This document shows positions 62,412 through 64,000 of a stretch of 64,000 bases of DNA, piece after piece (position 1 is the stretch's first letter; every line of letters starts with the position of its first letter). The notes below the pieces were generated by a model. That model was not told the origin of the DNA, did not search any database, and was given only the letters and a program-made list of their open reading frames with translations. The DNA comes from Vibrio aerogenes (lineage in GTDB: Bacteria; Pseudomonadota; Gammaproteobacteria; Enterobacterales; Vibrionaceae): positions 1,116,001 through 1,180,000 of the forward strand of contig NZ_AP024862.1 of the NCBI RefSeq assembly GCF_024346755.1. The letters run 5' to 3'. The translations under genes and the position numbers were made by a program.

Positions 62412-64000
62412 ATGATTAAGAAGTTGAATATTTTTACAATTGCCGTTTCCTTTGTACTCATGGCGTTAGTCATTGCTCTTGGTTATTTTTATCTTGAAGG
62501 ATGGAAGAACCAGCGAACCGTGAACAACGATACTCAGTCAAAACAGATGTTACTTACGCTGCTGGACTATGCAGAATCACAGGCCACTCATCAGGCTGAA
62601 GAAGTCGCTTCTCAAATGGCGGATGGGTTTGACTCATTTTCTGATGAAACCCTGAAATACAAAATCAGGCTGATAGAAAAAGCCAACCCGATGTTCTCTT
62701 ATGCGTTCTTTGCTTTCCCGGATGGCCGGGTGCTGAAAAGTGATGGTTACATTCATGGCTTTAATGCCAAAAAATCGCAGCGGGAATATTATGTCAGAGG
62801 GTTTGGGCATGCAGAAAGCGGATTTGTCACCCAACCCTATAAAAACGCCAGTGGCGGCACTTCTGTCGGGATTGTTGCTGCGGTTCAGAAAAGCAACAAG
62901 ATTTCAGCACTGTTAGTGATCATCATTGATCCCCTTTCCCTGATGCCGGAAACGGGGAATACGTTTGTGATGAGCCAGCCTAATGGTGATGTATATCTGG
63001 CAGATGGTGCAGTGAAAGCGTGGATTGGCAAAAACATCTTTGAAATTAAGCCTGATTTTAAACAGATCAGTGTCGGCGATAAGCCATTTATGCATCAGAG
63101 CCCTGACGGTGAGTGGTTCAGTGTCACGAAAAATACTTTGGAAAACGGTAATATTTTCTGGAACCTGACGAATCAGGAAGAAGCAGTGCATTTATCTGAC
63201 GCCATCCTTTACAGTATTTTACTGATCTCCGTTTTTTATATGTCAGCGAATGCAATCGTTCTCTTTATCGCCCTGAGAAGAGAGCTCAGGCATATGCCTC
63301 AAACAGTTTCCGTGATTCATGATATGTCTCAGGGGGATTTTTCAGCCAAAGCTATCCCTTCTTCCGCTAACGAGCTGGACATCATCAACGAAGCGGTGGA
63401 TACCCTGCAAAACGAGATATCCAAGATTGTCCGGGTTTCTGAACAGAGTATGGATGAACTGGCGCAGAATCAGCGTAATATTACAGAGATTGTGCAGCGC
63501 AACCTGCAGCATTGTGATCAGGAACTCTCTGCTGTTGAACAGGTGGCGACAGCGGCTACGGAATTGTCTTCGACAGCGGCAGATGTGGCAATGAATGCTT
63601 CGCATGCCGAAGAAGCGACATCCGGTGCCATGGATGTGATTACCGCCAGTTCAGAGACGCTTAAACGCTCTGAAGATATTACACAGCAGGTCCGGACCTC
63701 CATGCTTGAGTCAACCGGTACGGTGAACGAATTACGGATTCATTCAGAGAAAATCAGCCAGGTGATTGAAGTGATTAATTCAATTTCTGAGCAAACCAAC
63801 CTGCTGGCCCTGAATGCAGCCATTGAAGCAGCCCGTGCGGGAAGCTATGGACGTGGCTTTGCGGTAGTCGCCGATGAGGTCAGAGCACTTGCGGCAAAAA
63901 CACAACAGTCCACGGTCGATATTCAGAACATTATCCAGCAGTTACAGGCGCAATCCAGAAAAGCGGATGAGTCGATGCAACAAAACTCCGGGTTGATGGA
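62412..64000 (+). CDS. Methyl-accepting chemotaxis protein, C-terminus outside window
   Basis: 529 codons are present from ATG 62412 (SD AAGGA upstream). A first membrane segment lies at residues about 7-28 ([20 protein letters not shown]). A periplasmic Cache-type sensor spans about 30-260 ([41 protein letters not shown]). A second membrane segment is at about 265-290, followed by a HAMP region. The cytoplasmic signalling domain includes [19 protein letters not shown] near residue 460 and [18 protein letters not shown], the hairpin tip that binds CheA/CheW. The sensed ligand is unknown; the YVRGF and VG-I-A pattern fits small-molecule-binding Cache domains. It is divergent from the NRPS operon across 1.47 kb of AT-rich DNA, and nothing ties it to the peptide pathway. 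The end of the signalling domain is cut off by the window. Confidence 0.92.
   Translation, partial: MIKKLNIFTIAVSFVLMALVIALGYFYLEGWKNQRTVNNDTQSKQMLLTLLDYAESQATHQAEEVASQMADGFDSFSDETLKYKIRLIEKANPMFSYAFFAFPDGRVLKSDGYIHGFNAKKSQREYYVRGFGHAESGFVTQPYKNASGGTSVGIVAAVQKSNKISALLVIIIDPLSLMPETGNTFVMSQPNGDVYLADGAVKAWIGKNIFEIKPDFKQISVGDKPFMHQSPDGEWFSVTKNTLENGNIFWNLTNQEEAVHLSDAILYSILLISVFYMSANAIVLFIALRRELRHMPQTVSVIHDMSQGDFSAKAIPSSANELDIINEAVDTLQNEISKIVRVSEQSMDELAQNQRNITEIVQRNLQHCDQELSAVEQVATAATELSSTAADVAMNASHAEEATSGAMDVITASSETLKRSEDITQQVRTSMLESTGTVNELRIHSEKISQVIEVINSISEQTNLLALNAAIEAARAGSYGRGFAVVADEVRALAAKTQQSTVDIQNIIQQLQAQSRKADESMQQNSGLM

Noticed and set aside
1..64000. CRISPR arrays, tRNA and rRNA genes
   Set aside because: No regularly spaced identical repeats with unique spacers, and no cloverleaf or rRNA-like sequence was found on reading through the window.

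Overview
The window looks like chromosomal DNA of a marine Vibrionaceae bacterium, most likely a Vibrio relative. The best lineage marker is a Tsx-family OmpK-like outer-membrane channel behind a perfect CRP site. Every gene model and assignment here was read from sequence alone, without a database search.

Layout. (1) 1-4934, minus strand: a type VI secretion cargo operon with two tandem DUF4123 adaptor/chaperone genes translationally coupled to a large Rhs protein whose C-terminus lies outside the window. (2) 5173-10248, minus: NRPS D, C-A(Leu)-T-C-T, whose second module has no adenylation domain; it sits behind 1.1 kb of very AT-rich non-coding DNA. (3) 11.1-24.9 kb: an accessory and mobile stretch. 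It holds a RAYT transposase with REP-like repeats, ompK, two near-identical MNT-HEPN genes 8307 bp apart in direct orientation, a lipoprotein, a small gene broken by two different insertion sequences and a frameshift, a 5'-truncated CdiA-like toxin with its probable immunity gene, a second immunity-like gene, and a divergent HxlR regulator / NmrA-like oxidoreductase pair. (4) 25.0-60.9 kb, minus: one NRPS operon, NRPS A (4 modules), B (4), C (2 modules plus two thioesterases) and a PvdE/SyrD-type exporter. (5) 60.9-62.4 kb: AT-rich non-coding DNA, then a chemoreceptor gene running off the end.

How the NRPS genes work together. Ten modules in A, B and C are collinear and end in a tandem TE. 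Ten-residue specificity codes read by eye give Gly, Ser, Ser, Val-like, Val-like, aromatic-like, Thr, Val-like, aromatic-like/unknown, Ser. Three condensation domains have the dual condensation/epimerization layout, predicting D residues at positions 2, 5 and 9. The first C domain is of the EntF/starter type, so an N-acyl cap (fatty or aryl) is likely. The predicted product is therefore an N-acylated decapeptide, possibly a depsipeptide closed through a Ser or Thr side chain, exported by the ABC transporter. No MbtH, phosphopantetheinyl transferase, cluster-specific regulator or siderophore gene is visible in the window. NRPS D begins with the same type of C domain and carries the same unusual ribosome-binding leader as NRPS A, so it may be a separate short synthetase or a displaced partner.

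The accessory region records repeated rearrangement. REP-like sequences mark the breakpoint of the truncated cdiA, a 64-bp relic of the same cdiA lies 7 kb away beside the other MNT-HEPN copy, and similar short motifs appear as in-frame repeats inside two NRPS adenylation domains.
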